Assembly (NCBI GenBank): GCA_041821185.1
Contig: JBGUBD010000003.1
Span: forward strand, 434,001 to 498,000
Origin: Phycisphaerales bacterium AB-hyl4
GTDB lineage: Bacteria; Planctomycetota; Phycisphaerae; Phycisphaerales; Phycisphaeraceae
DNA: 64,000 nt
Direction: 5' to 3'
Part shown: one piece after another, positions 35,452-44,534 of the stretch
Numbering within the stretch: the stretch's first letter is position 1
Layout: each line of letters starts with the position of its first letter
The notes under the pieces: generated by a model
Told to the model about the DNA's origin: nothing
The model's database searches: none
Seen by the model: the letters and a program-made list of their open reading frames with translations, nothing else
Translations under genes and position numbers: made by a program

Positions 35452-37659
35452 TTACTCTTCCGGGCCGACGTGTTCATACCCCGTCGGCTCAAGATACTTA
35501 TACTCGCTGGCCTGATCGCCCTTCTCCAACTGCACGCCATCAATCCAGAGCGTGCCTTCAGACATCAGCATGATGCGGATGAAGCTTCCCCCTTCCGAGC
35601 CTTGCTCGAAGGTCACTTCGTACCGCTGCCAGTCATTGCCGACATTCTCGATCTGTTTATGCGCCCAGCCGTGCATCACCCACACGCGAGCCGGGTGGTC
35701 GGCCCGCAGCCACACCGAGAGCGTGTACGTGCCGCCTTCCGGATACCGCACACTTTGATGAATCGCAGGCGTCACCAGCAGGTTGAACGCTTCCGTACTG
35801 CCCGCCATACCCGGCGCGTCCTTGATCAGCCGCATGCTCCGTTCGCCATGCACTGCCGTCTCGGTCACCGGCGCCCACCGGCCGTCTTCCGTGCCCGCCG
35901 AGCCCGACTCCATCAGCGAGTCAATCGTATGCCACGCCGCCGGCCAGCCCGGCAGCCGTGCATAGTCATAATCGAAACGACTGTTGGCGATCAGGTTCTC
36001 AACCGTCGGCTCAAAGATCGGGTCGAGCTTCTCTTCCACTTCGCCAACCTCAATCGCCAGCGACAATGCCTCGCCCGCCTCCCATTCACCACCGGGCAGT
36101 TCATACACCCGCCGAGCGAAAGGCTCGAGCTGCTCGCGAAACACACCCTGGCTCAAACTCACCTGATCATCGTCGAACCATGCCATCGCCTCTCCATGGA
36201 ACCGTGACGGAAGACGATACTCAACCTCGACCGGCGCCGGCTCGGCACTGACCACCAGCAGATAGCTGCGGCCGTCGTGATTCTTCACCAGCACTTTCAC
36301 CGACTTCTCAGTGTCCGGCCGTTCGTAACGCACGTCCTGCGCAGGGCTGCGCTCCAGCAAGATCGGCGACAACGCCTCAACCTCGCCCGCCATCTGCTTG
36401 AGCATCTCCCAGTTCGGCCCGTACGCCGCGGGCCAGTCCCAGTAGAACAAACCCTTCACATCCGCCGCCAGCGACAGGTACGTCTGCGCCCGCTGCTCTT
36501 CCGGACTCAACGGTATGGGTCGGCCCGACGACTTTTCAAACAACGGCGTGTAAACGAACGGCTCGTTCTTCTCCCACGACACCTTGACGTCACTCCGCGC
36601 GACGTCGTACACACGGCTCATGTGCTGCCGACGATAGATGTAAAAGTCACGCATCGGAACTTCCCACGCATCCCAGTGCGCGTTCTTCGAAAGCCCCACC
36701 GCAAACAGCACCATGACCGCGTGGTACGGATCCAACGCCTTCACAATCTGATACCACTCTTCAACACCTTCCTGCATCATCAGGTGGTGCGGATGCTCCG
36801 GGTTGTCCTGCCAGAAGTTGTCCGGCTCGTCGTAACTGTAATAACCGATCACCGCTGGATGATCGCGTGCGTTCCGCACGACGCCCGGCGTGATCTGCTC
36901 ATTGTGCACCGGGTATTTCTCCGGCCACTCCATATCACGATATCGGTGATACAGCTGACCCGGCGCAAGCTTCGTCGGCGTCTCGACCGCGAACAGCCCC
37001 GCGTCATGAATCGCATCAAGGTAGTCGCGCACCGCCGAGTAGCGATTGTAGTCGCTGTCCCAGGGTTGATCGAGATCCCACCGATTCGCCGTCGTCTTAC
37101 CCTTCCATCGCAGCGTCATGTTGAAACCCGCGTCAGCGATGTCCTGAAGGTATTCCGGATAGACGCCGAACACGCCCATCGGAAACAACGGCTCACCGTC
37201 GACCAGCATGATGCGCCGGTAACGGTCGATCTGCGTAATGCGAACGTCGCCGTTCGGCGGCGGCAACTTCACCAACCGATCTTCACCTTCCCACACGGCG
37301 CGATTGCCCACCAGCACACTCAACGCCACGCGCGACTCACCCTCAGGCAAGTCAGCCAACGGCAGTTCGAGCACCGTTGGTCCCGACTCGGCCAGCGCCT
37401 CTTCCACCTCCACGCCCGCATCCGCCACGGCCGCCCGTACGCGCACGCGTGCCGGCCTCGGCTCGTGCCCGAGGTCGAAGACCACGTTCGCCACGTCTTC
37501 ATGGACGTAGTAGTTCAATTCCACCAGCGCCTCGACGCCCTGGTCCATGCCGTCGCGATTCCGCTCGTCCGCCGCCGCCACCCGCGGGTGCGAAGCAGTC
37601 ACCACAAGCAGCGCAACCACCGCCACAGCCGTCATTCCCATTCCGTTCAGCTTCAACAT
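35452..37659 (-). CDS. Secreted glycosidase-like protein (TIM barrel) with carbohydrate-binding C-terminus
   Basis: 735 aa from the ATG at 37659, which has AGGAG 7 nt upstream. Signal peptide: MGMTAVAVVALLVVTASHPRVAAA. A beta-rich N-terminal domain (about 30-165) precedes a barrel that begins IMLVDGEPLFPMGVFG and holds NMTLRWKG, GYYSYDEPDN (a likely catalytic Glu) and GLFYWDWPAAYG. The C-terminus, ENLIANSRFDYDY ... YTLSVWLRADHP, resembles a carbohydrate-binding CBM4/9-type sandwich. It looks like a clan GH-A hydrolase, but I cannot name its family or substrate. It is exported, unlike most enzymes here, so it may act first on polymers. Operator-like site G lies 26 nt upstream. Confidence 0.7.
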   Translation of the reverse strand: MLKLNGMGMTAVAVVALLVVTASHPRVAAADERNRDGMDQGVEALVELNYYVHEDVANVVFDLGHEPRPARVRVRAAVADAGVEVEEALAESGPTVLELPLADLPEGESRVALSVLVGNRAVWEGEDRLVKLPPPNGDVRITQIDRYRRIMLVDGEPLFPMGVFGVYPEYLQDIADAGFNMTLRWKGKTTANRWDLDQPWDSDYNRYSAVRDYLDAIHDAGLFAVETPTKLAPGQLYHRYRDMEWPEKYPVHNEQITPGVVRNARDHPAVIGYYSYDEPDNFWQDNPEHPHHLMMQEGVEEWYQIVKALDPYHAVMVLFAVGLSKNAHWDAWEVPMRDFYIYRRQHMSRVYDVARSDVKVSWEKNEPFVYTPLFEKSSGRPIPLSPEEQRAQTYLSLAADVKGLFYWDWPAAYGPNWEMLKQMAGEVEALSPILLERSPAQDVRYERPDTEKSVKVLVKNHDGRSYLLVVSAEPAPVEVEYRLPSRFHGEAMAWFDDDQVSLSQGVFREQLEPFARRVYELPGGEWEAGEALSLAIEVGEVEEKLDPIFEPTVENLIANSRFDYDYARLPGWPAAWHTIDSLMESGSAGTEDGRWAPVTETAVHGERSMRLIKDAPGMAGSTEAFNLLVTPAIHQSVRYPEGGTYTLSVWLRADHPARVWVMHGWAHKQIENVGNDWQRYEVTFEQGSEGGSFIRIMLMSEGTLWIDGVQLEKGDQASEYKYLEPTGYEHVGPEE

Positions 37660-37684
37660 ACAGAGCTCCTGGAGCACCAGATAA

Positions 37685-37698
37685 AGTCAAAAATACAA
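37685..37698 (-). promoter_or_regulatory. Operator-like site G, TTGTAT TT TTGACT
   Basis: Weak match, 26 nt upstream of the secreted glycosidase-like start, with left half TTGTAT. Similar to the element at 17057-17070. Confidence 0.3.
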
Positions 37699-37890
37699 CC
37701 ACTTTGTTGCAGAATAACTTTGGCGCGAAGCCAGATCAATACAATTTCGAAAGTTTTACCCGGGCAATTACCCCGAACGCCGCCGAACTGCCACCATATG
37801 CCGCCTGAAGGACTACCAGAAAATCGAAGTCATTTTTACAACACACTCAACGCACATCAAACGCGCCTTCGTCAGCCACGCCCACCAGCG

Positions 37891-38832
37891 TCACTCCAAG
37901 GCGATGCACGCCACTGCGAGCGCCGAACAGTCCTGTAGCCGATTACCGAGCCCCGCGGCATCAATACGGCAGTTTTCGCGAGCCAGCGGATGAGCCTCAG
38001 CAAGAAAGGCGGCTCGCACCCGCTCAACCCACGCCTGCCCGAGATACCGCGCGAGACTGCCCAGCAGGATCACGTCGAGGTGAAGCAGGTCCGCCAACAG
38101 CGCGCACGCCGCGCCCGTGGCTTCGCTGGTCATGTTGACGATCGAACACGCCGCTTCGTCCCCCGCCGCCGCCAGCGCCGCCACGTCGGACGGCGCGGGT
38201 GCCGCAGGCCAGCGGTCCGGGTAACGCCACGCCGCCAGCGCGCCCAAGGCCGAGGCCGCACAGTAGGCCTCGAAACAGCCGGCCTTGGCGGTAGGCGAGC
38301 CCGCGGCGCCATAGGCGATCGGCCCGCTCGGCCGATAGCGAACATGTCCGAAATCGCTCGGCCGACCGCCCGCCCCACGATAAATCAAACCGTCAAAGAT
38401 CAGCCCGACACCAAACCCCGTGCCCGACGTCAGGTAGGCAAGCCGTTCCGCGCCGCGACCCGCCCCCCAGCGATACTCCGCAAGCGCACAAGCCGACCCA
38501 TCATGCTCAACCCGCACCGGCAAACCAAACGCCTCCCTCAATCGCGCCGCCAGCGGCACCGCATCCCACCCCGGCAGGTTCGGCGGACCATGCACCACAC
38601 CCCGCTCCGCGTCGAGCGGTCCGCCGATCGACACCCCTACACCCTGCACCCCCCCACACCGGGCAAGCAGCGACTGCCCCTGCCGAACCAGATCCGCCAT
38701 CATCGCCTCGGGGCCGCGCTCCGCCCGCGACGGCCACTCGACGCGGTCGATCACCCGCCCATCCGAGCCGCCCACCACGGCCGCACATTTCGTACCCCCA
38801 ATATCCAGCCCAAGACAGCTGTACGCTTCCAT
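37891..38832 (-). CDS. ROK family sugar kinase
   Basis: 313 aa from the ATG at 38832. The ATP-binding start LGLDIGGTKCAAVVG, VGVSIGGPL, VEHDGSACALAEYRWGAG, TSGTGFGVGLI and the late GSLARYLG are ROK features. The usual zinc motif CxCGxxGCxE is reduced to AKAGCFEAY: only GCxE remains, while the first cysteines are replaced. No helix-turn-helix is present, so it is a kinase-type ROK protein, not a repressor. It may phosphorylate a hexose such as glucose or fructose; the specificity is unknown. Two operator-like sites lie between it and the divergent GmhA-like gene, one 83 nt upstream (38915-38928). Confidence 0.8.
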   Translation of the reverse strand: MEAYSCLGLDIGGTKCAAVVGGSDGRVIDRVEWPSRAERGPEAMMADLVRQGQSLLARCGGVQGVGVSIGGPLDAERGVVHGPPNLPGWDAVPLAARLREAFGLPVRVEHDGSACALAEYRWGAGRGAERLAYLTSGTGFGVGLIFDGLIYRGAGGRPSDFGHVRYRPSGPIAYGAAGSPTAKAGCFEAYCAASALGALAAWRYPDRWPAAPAPSDVAALAAAGDEAACSIVNMTSEATGAACALLADLLHLDVILLGSLARYLGQAWVERVRAAFLAEAHPLARENCRIDAAGLGNRLQDCSALAVACIALE

Positions 38833-38914
38833 CACCACCACACCTCTTCCTTTCAAACACATCAGACCACGAATCAAACCTTGAACCGCCGGCCCGGCCA
38901 CACCGGAAAGGAGC

Positions 38915-38928
38915 GTACATATATACAA
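38915..38928 (-). promoter_or_regulatory. Operator-like site H, TTGTAT AT ATGTAC
   Basis: Left half conserved, right half ATGTAC. It lies 83 nt upstream of the ROK start, the same distance as site A from its gene. Confidence 0.4.
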
Positions 38929-39035
38929 CTAACCACCTGCCGTCGACACGAACCAGAATATCAACAAGGACGTTATATCGCGTATAATGAATCCTACGCC
39001 GCTCACCCCTTGCAGATCCACCCGGCTCAGGTATA

Positions 39036-39049
39036 GTGCACATGTACAA
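39036..39049 (-). promoter_or_regulatory. Operator-like site I, TTGTAC AT GTGCAC
   Basis: Strong match including the CCG before it (CCGTTGTACATGTGCACT on the minus strand, compare CCGTTGTACTTGTACACT). It lies 70 nt upstream of the GmhA-like start. Confidence 0.5.
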
Positions 39050-39118
39050 CGGCGACGCGTAAGCAGGATACCCCGAACCCCCTACGGCGACGCACTCGGC
39101 AGCACGAAGGAGAGCCGG

Positions 39119-39700
39119 TTGGGCACCTTACAGCAGAACATCGACGCTGCCGAAGCCATGCTCGTTTCGTTGCGAGGATTGGACGATCTTGTCGAGCGTG
39201 CCGCGAAGCTGATCAGCGACGCCCTGGCCGCCGGCCAGAAGTTGCTGGCCTGCGGCAATGGCGGCAGCGCCGCCGAGGCCGGTCACCTGACCACCGAACT
39301 CGTCAGCCGGTTTCGCCGTGATCGACGTCCATACCCCGCCATCTGCCTCAATGCACACGGCGGCGATCTGACCGCCATCGCAAACGACTACGCCTTCGAT
39401 GATGTCTTCGCACGGCAGGTCGACGCCTTCGCCCAGCCAGGCGATGTCCTGGTCGCAATCACAACGTCCGGCCGCAGCACAAACGTTCAACGGGCCGTCG
39501 AATCGGCCAGCCGGCGCAACGTTCGCATCGTCACCCTGCTCGGCCGTGATGGCGGCACGCTGCGAAACGCCGCCGACGTCGAGTTGCTCGTCGACGCTTC
39601 CGACACTGCCCGAATTCAGGAAGGCCACCTCCTCCTGATTCATGCCATCTGCCAGTGCATCGAACAACGACTGGGACACGACGCATCGCCCGCGCGTTGA
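39119..39700 (+). CDS. SIS-domain sugar isomerase (GmhA/phosphoheptose isomerase-like)
   Basis: 193 aa from the TTG at 39119, with AAGGAGAG upstream; upstream in-frame codons lack a better signal. The SIS fold shows LLACGNGGSAAEAGHLTTEL, ICLNAHGGDLTAIAND, VAITTSGRSTNV and IQEGHLLLIHAIC. His56, Glu60, Gln167 and His175 keep the spacing of the E. coli GmhA metal/catalytic residues (H61, E65, Q172, H180). The likely reaction is aldose-ketose isomerisation of sedoheptulose 7-phosphate or another phosphosugar. It faces the ROK kinase across a shared regulatory region; a kinase plus isomerase pair suggests a small phosphosugar route. Confidence 0.8.
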   Translation: MGTLQQNIDAAEAMLVSLRGLDDLVERAAKLISDALAAGQKLLACGNGGSAAEAGHLTTELVSRFRRDRRPYPAICLNAHGGDLTAIANDYAFDDVFARQVDAFAQPGDVLVAITTSGRSTNVQRAVESASRRNVRIVTLLGRDGGTLRNAADVELLVDASDTARIQEGHLLLIHAICQCIEQRLGHDASPAR

Positions 39701-39772
39701 GCCTCGCCCGATCGCGACCGCGTCAACAATACGGCCGGGCCGTCTGCTTCCGGCGCATTCCAAGGAGCCGCC

Positions 39773-42700
39773 ATGACTCATTTCCTCGCCTTCACCCTGC
39801 CGCTGTTGTTGATCGCCACACTGCTGCCCGCCGCGGCGCCCGATCCCCAGCCGAACGATTACTTCTGGGCCCATTCCGTTCAGTTGCCCGCCGAGACGAA
39901 TCTGCGGACCTTCGACTTCACCGACGGCGCACGCGACGACATCACCTTCATGGAAGGCGTCGAAGACGTCACCTACGACGACGGCCGCATGCACTTCACC
40001 CTCGCGTCAGAGTCGGCGACCATCGGCTGGGGCAACTATCGCGGCCGACAAACCGTCGCCGAGATCGACAGCCTCTTTCAAGAGACGAACCACGTCAGCG
40101 TCATCGCCTCGCAGGACGACGCGCCGCCGACCGAGTGGCGGATGCACTACTGGGGCGACGGCCAACGCATCGAACTGCGAGGCACTGACTTCGGCGAAGA
40201 CACACTCACCCCCGGCAACCAGCAAACCCTCACATTCCACACCGGCTCGGTGATCCCCGTGCCGGACGGCCTTGAGTTCGTCATCCGCGGCGAGCCCGGC
40301 ACGCGCATCACCCTCCAGCAGATTGACGTTCAACAGGATGAACGCGAAGGCTACATCCGCAAGCAGTTCACCCTGCCGGAAGGCGAAATCTGGCGCGCTA
40401 CCGCCGAAGTTGCCGGCCAGCCCCGGCATCGCTGGTCCCGCTCGGCCAAAGTCCTCAACCACCTCTACGTCAACGGCGAATACGTCGACCGCACCGGCGC
40501 CCTGCACATCGAACACACCCGCCCCGTCGACATCAAGCCCTTCCTCAAGCCCGGCCAGGCCAACGCCATCGGCATGTACGGCTATCGCATCAACAGCAGC
40601 CCGATGCTCTTCGTCCAGGCAACCATCATCATGACCACCGGCGAAGTCATCCGCGTCGGCACGGACGACTCATGGACCTACACCCGCACTGCCGACGACG
40701 CGTGGTCGACCGCCGACTACGACGACGCCGACTGGGAGCCTGTCTCCCTCGGCCGAGCGCCGAACGTGCACGTCCGGTCCAATGACCGCACATGGCTTCG
40801 CCCCTCATATGAGGGCTACCTGCATTTCAAAAATCCCGACGCCGCTCGCCTCACCTACAACAGCGACCGCGACGTGTCGTTCGAGGTCGTCGTACCCGAA
40901 GGCCTCGCAGAACGACAGCCAACGTTGACGTGGCATTTCGCGAGCACGGACAACGACGGCCAAAGCGTGCCGATCGCACAAGAGACCGTGAGCGATTTCA
41001 CCCGTCGCGACGGCTCGCTCGTCTACACCTTCAACGTCGGCCAACACGACAAAGGCGTGTACACGCTCGCCGCCGACCTCACCGCCAACGACGGCGAAAC
41101 CATCGAACGTCGCCCGCGCGAGCCCGTGCTCGTCATCGGCAAACTCGATCAACGGCCCATCGAAGACAACGACTGGTACGGGTCGCTCGATACCGAACTC
41201 GAAACCGAAATCGACTTCACCGACCTGACCACCGACCGCCCCTGGATCGCGGCCTACCCCGGCCGAACGCGCTCCGACCCGGCGATCGAAGTCACCGACC
41301 CGACCATCATCGAAGTCAACGGAAAGCGGTATCGCGAAACCGAGCCGTTGCGCGGCGCGTTTTTCAGCTATCGCCTGGAACGCTTCGAACACCCCGGCGA
41401 CTTCTACCTCATCGAGATGACCTACCCCGATGACGTCCCCCGCCACGTCGAAGTCATGATCGGCACGAAACGCGACAGCGTCTGGACCAACGCCCGCTCC
41501 GGCGTCGGAGCCGAAACGGGCGGCAAGTTCTACCAGACCGGCGAAGAGCAGACGCTGCGCTGGATTCACGTGGCCGACCCCGGCGTGCACTCGATCGACG
41601 TGGTCAACGTCGAAGACGGCAAACGCGCCGCCGCCGGCACGCTTCGCATCCATCGCATCAGGGGCGATCTCCCCACCGCCCAGCCGGGCACGAACCGGGC
41701 CTACGGCATCTTCTCCGAACGCACCGCGCCAAACTCCGGCGTCGCGACCGGCTTCGGCGTCTACCGCGAGAACGAGGCGAACGACGTCTCGATCATGGCA
41801 CGCACGATCCGAGATCTGCAATGGGCGCTCGAAACCGCCGCCCGCTACACGCAGTACCTCAACTACGTCGGCCAGAACACACACATCATGGGCGTCTACC
41901 AGTACCACGAAAACAACACGCCCTACGTGCGCCCTTACGAGATCGACACTGCCCGCGTGTCGCCTTCGCTGGAAACCGTGCTCGCCGAGACCTTCAACGC
42001 CAACGGCATCACGTTCCACGCCGGCGTCGAGTGGAGCCAGTTCGCCGACCTCGCCACGGTGGTCAACAATGCCCAGGTTGCCCAAGGCGCTGACACCATC
42101 TGGATGATCGACGCGCAGGGCAAGCAATACTACGGCAACGCGCTGTTCAGCATCGTTCCCAACTGGCTGCATCCCACCAATCAAGCTCAGTTTCAGGATT
42201 TCATGGCCGACCTCACCGGCAAGTATGCCCACCTCGAACACTTCAAGGGCCTGCACTTCTATACCTCCGTCGCACAGCGATGGGAGTACTACCCGCCCGG
42301 CTTCACCAACCGCGAAAACTTCGACAACCCGTTCCTGATGAGCTATGACGACATCACGTTCGAACAGTTCCAAGCAGAAACAGGCGTCGACCTCGGCATC
42401 GCTGACGACGCCCCCGACCGCTTCAGCCAGCGCGCCCGCGCCGTTCAACAGGATGACGTGAAGCAGACCTTCGTTGACTGGCGGGCGCGACAGTTCCACC
42501 AACTGCTCAAGGTCGGCCTGGAAGGCGTCCGCCAGCACGGCGATCATCTCGAATTGATCGGCATGGTCCCGCTGGAAGAGCCCGAGTTCCTTCGCATGTG
42601 GGCCGAGAGCGATCGCGACTTCAGCGATCTGCTCAAAGACTACGGCTACGACCTGAAGCGCATCAACCAGACCGACGGCCTTAAGCTCGGCATGAACGTC

Positions 42701-44281
42701 ACAAGCTGGCGCGAAACATTCCCCGTCTTCGCCACGCAAGACCCTTACCGCTGGATCCCCCGCACCGCCGAGAACATCCACGAAGCCTTCGCCGACGGCG
42801 AGCCGCGCTACGTCATGGTGCGCAACAGTTGGGACGAAAACATCGCCACCACCGGCGGCGAAACCGTCATCGGCTTCTCCTGGCAGGGCCGACTCATCCG
42901 CGACGGCTGGATCTTCGACGCATTGAAAATACGCGCCCACCCGCAACCCTCGGGCTATCACGCGCGCGAAGCCTTCGCGCAGGTGCTCATCGCGAAAGAC
43001 CCAAACCTCCTCATGGGCGCCTTCATCGACCTGGTGCTGAACGTCGGCTACGAGCAGGAGCTCGGCTCGATGCTCGCCAGCTTCACCCACCTGCCCGAGC
43101 AGCGGTTCGAGCCCGTGGCCGACACCGGCTTTGAAACCAACCTGGCCATCCGCCGACTCGAACACGATGGCAGGACATGGTTCTACGTCGTCAACCCGGG
43201 CTACTGGCACATCGACGCCACGCTGCACCTCGCCGACGCAGCCACCGCCGAGACAGTCGGCGCAAGTCCGCAATCGCTGCCACTGACCGACGCGGGCAAC
43301 GGCCTGCATGAGCTAGCCATTCGGCTAGAGCCGTACGACCTGTTCGCCTTTGTCGTTGACGGCACTGGCGCGCAGGTCGACCGTTTCGACACGGGTGCGA
43401 TCACCGATCACGAACGGGCCCACATGAGCGACATCGCCGATCGCGTACGCGAACTGTTGGGCGATTCAACCGTTCAGCAGGCCGTACCCAGCGATGACAT
43501 GGAATACCTCGAGTCGACGTTGACTGAGATCAACACCGCCCTCGATGAGGGGAGTTACGCGCTCGCGTGGCATCGCATGACGCATTATCGCTTCTGGAGC
43601 CTGTGGAAGAACCTGCTCGAAAAGGCCGCGGACGGCATGGCCCTGCTGCCTGATCAATACCGCACCGCGCCGACGCCCGGCCCCGGCGAAGAACGGACCC
43701 TCACCGCCACGCGCATCGACCAGCCGATCAACGTCGACGGCAACCTCGACAAAGCCGTGTGGCAGCAAGGCGCCTTCGCCGCCGACTTCACCACCGCCGA
43801 GGGCTCGCCCGGCCTGGCCGAAGTGGGTGTGCAGGCGGCCTACGACGAGCAAAATATCTACCTCGCCTTCGTCGCCGCGGAGGTGAATGTCGACGACATC
43901 AAGGCCACCGCGACCTCGCCGCACGAGTTTTTCCCGGCCAAGGACGACGCCATCGTCATCTTCCTCCAACCTCAGGCCGGCGAACCGCTCTACTACCAAC
44001 TCGGGTTCAACACCGAGGGGCTCCTGTTCCACCAACGCGTGCTCGGGGGCGATCGTGATTACACGCCGATCCCCGACTGGCACGCCAGCGTTCAAGTGCT
44101 CGACAACGTCTGGACCGCCGAGGTCGTGCTCCCGCGAGCGGTCTTCGGCATCGGGCCGGACGCCGACGTGCGGGTAAACTTCCATCGCGTGATGCGCGAC
44201 GACATCGTCCCGCCCGCCTCCTGGTCGTCGACCAACCGCTGGCATAACCCGGACGACTTCGGCCATCTTGAACTTGAATAG
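39773..44281 (+). CDS. Large secreted protein with glycosidase-like core and C-terminal CBM9-like domain
   Basis: 1502 aa from an ATG with AAGGAG upstream. The signal peptide is LAFTLPLLLIATLLPAAAP. Several beta-sandwich modules follow (about 30-190; jelly-roll 200-340 with LYVNGEYVDRTG and TDDSWTY; a further module to about 650). A central region around 660-1120 may be a glycoside-hydrolase barrel (MGVYQYHENNTPYV, VEWSQFAD, HFKGLHFYTSV, GETVIGFSWQGRL). A helical stretch and a domain from about residue 1310 (IDQPINVDGNLDKAVWQ, AAYDEQNIYLAFVA) are like CBM9 carbohydrate-binding modules. Not assignable to a numbered family. It is the largest gene here and follows the SIS gene by 72 nt; it may be co-expressed. 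Likely cell-surface or secreted. Confidence 0.65.
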   Translation: MTHFLAFTLPLLLIATLLPAAAPDPQPNDYFWAHSVQLPAETNLRTFDFTDGARDDITFMEGVEDVTYDDGRMHFTLASESATIGWGNYRGRQTVAEIDSLFQETNHVSVIASQDDAPPTEWRMHYWGDGQRIELRGTDFGEDTLTPGNQQTLTFHTGSVIPVPDGLEFVIRGEPGTRITLQQIDVQQDEREGYIRKQFTLPEGEIWRATAEVAGQPRHRWSRSAKVLNHLYVNGEYVDRTGALHIEHTRPVDIKPFLKPGQANAIGMYGYRINSSPMLFVQATIIMTTGEVIRVGTDDSWTYTRTADDAWSTADYDDADWEPVSLGRAPNVHVRSNDRTWLRPSYEGYLHFKNPDAARLTYNSDRDVSFEVVVPEGLAERQPTLTWHFASTDNDGQSVPIAQETVSDFTRRDGSLVYTFNVGQHDKGVYTLAADLTANDGETIERRPREPVLVIGKLDQRPIEDNDWYGSLDTELETEIDFTDLTTDRPWIAAYPGRTRSDPAIEVTDPTIIEVNGKRYRETEPLRGAFFSYRLERFEHPGDFYLIEMTYPDDVPRHVEVMIGTKRDSVWTNARSGVGAETGGKFYQTGEEQTLRWIHVADPGVHSIDVVNVEDGKRAAAGTLRIHRIRGDLPTAQPGTNRAYGIFSERTAPNSGVATGFGVYRENEANDVSIMARTIRDLQWALETAARYTQYLNYVGQNTHIMGVYQYHENNTPYVRPYEIDTARVSPSLETVLAETFNANGITFHAGVEWSQFADLATVVNNAQVAQGADTIWMIDAQGKQYYGNALFSIVPNWLHPTNQAQFQDFMADLTGKYAHLEHFKGLHFYTSVAQRWEYYPPGFTNRENFDNPFLMSYDDITFEQFQAETGVDLGIADDAPDRFSQRARAVQQDDVKQTFVDWRARQFHQLLKVGLEGVRQHGDHLELIGMVPLEEPEFLRMWAESDRDFSDLLKDYGYDLKRINQTDGLKLGMNVTSWRETFPVFATQDPYRWIPRTAENIHEAFADGEPRYVMVRNSWDENIATTGGETVIGFSWQGRLIRDGWIFDALKIRAHPQPSGYHAREAFAQVLIAKDPNLLMGAFIDLVLNVGYEQELGSMLASFTHLPEQRFEPVADTGFETNLAIRRLEHDGRTWFYVVNPGYWHIDATLHLADAATAETVGASPQSLPLTDAGNGLHELAIRLEPYDLFAFVVDGTGAQVDRFDTGAITDHERAHMSDIADRVRELLGDSTVQQAVPSDDMEYLESTLTEINTALDEGSYALAWHRMTHYRFWSLWKNLLEKAADGMALLPDQYRTAPTPGPGEERTLTATRIDQPINVDGNLDKAVWQQGAFAADFTTAEGSPGLAEVGVQAAYDEQNIYLAFVAAEVNVDDIKATATSPHEFFPAKDDAIVIFLQPQAGEPLYYQLGFNTEGLLFHQRVLGGDRDYTPIPDWHASVQVLDNVWTAEVVLPRAVFGIGPDADVRVNFHRVMRDDIVPPASWSSTNRWHNPDDFGHLELE

Positions 44282-44534
44282 CCAACGCGCCGGAACCGTC
44301 AACCACGATCATTCACTGCCAGGCAGCGAACTACTTTGCTCGGGTGCCATGTTTCGCCCCGCGGCCACGTGGGGGTTCTTCCGGGGGTCGCCGTAGGCGG
44401 CGAGGCTAAACGCATACGATGTGCACCACAGCCCGCTGCCACGTTCGACCCGCTCCGCGCCATAACGCGGTACAATACCTCCAGCAGTCGGCCACCCCGA
44501 CATTCGCCCCTCCCCGGTTTGCAAGGAGCTTCCC

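Noticed and set aside
40805..43309. 834-codon minus-strand frame
   Set aside because: Antisense to the 1502-aa secreted protein; no domain and its composition is typical of a shadow.
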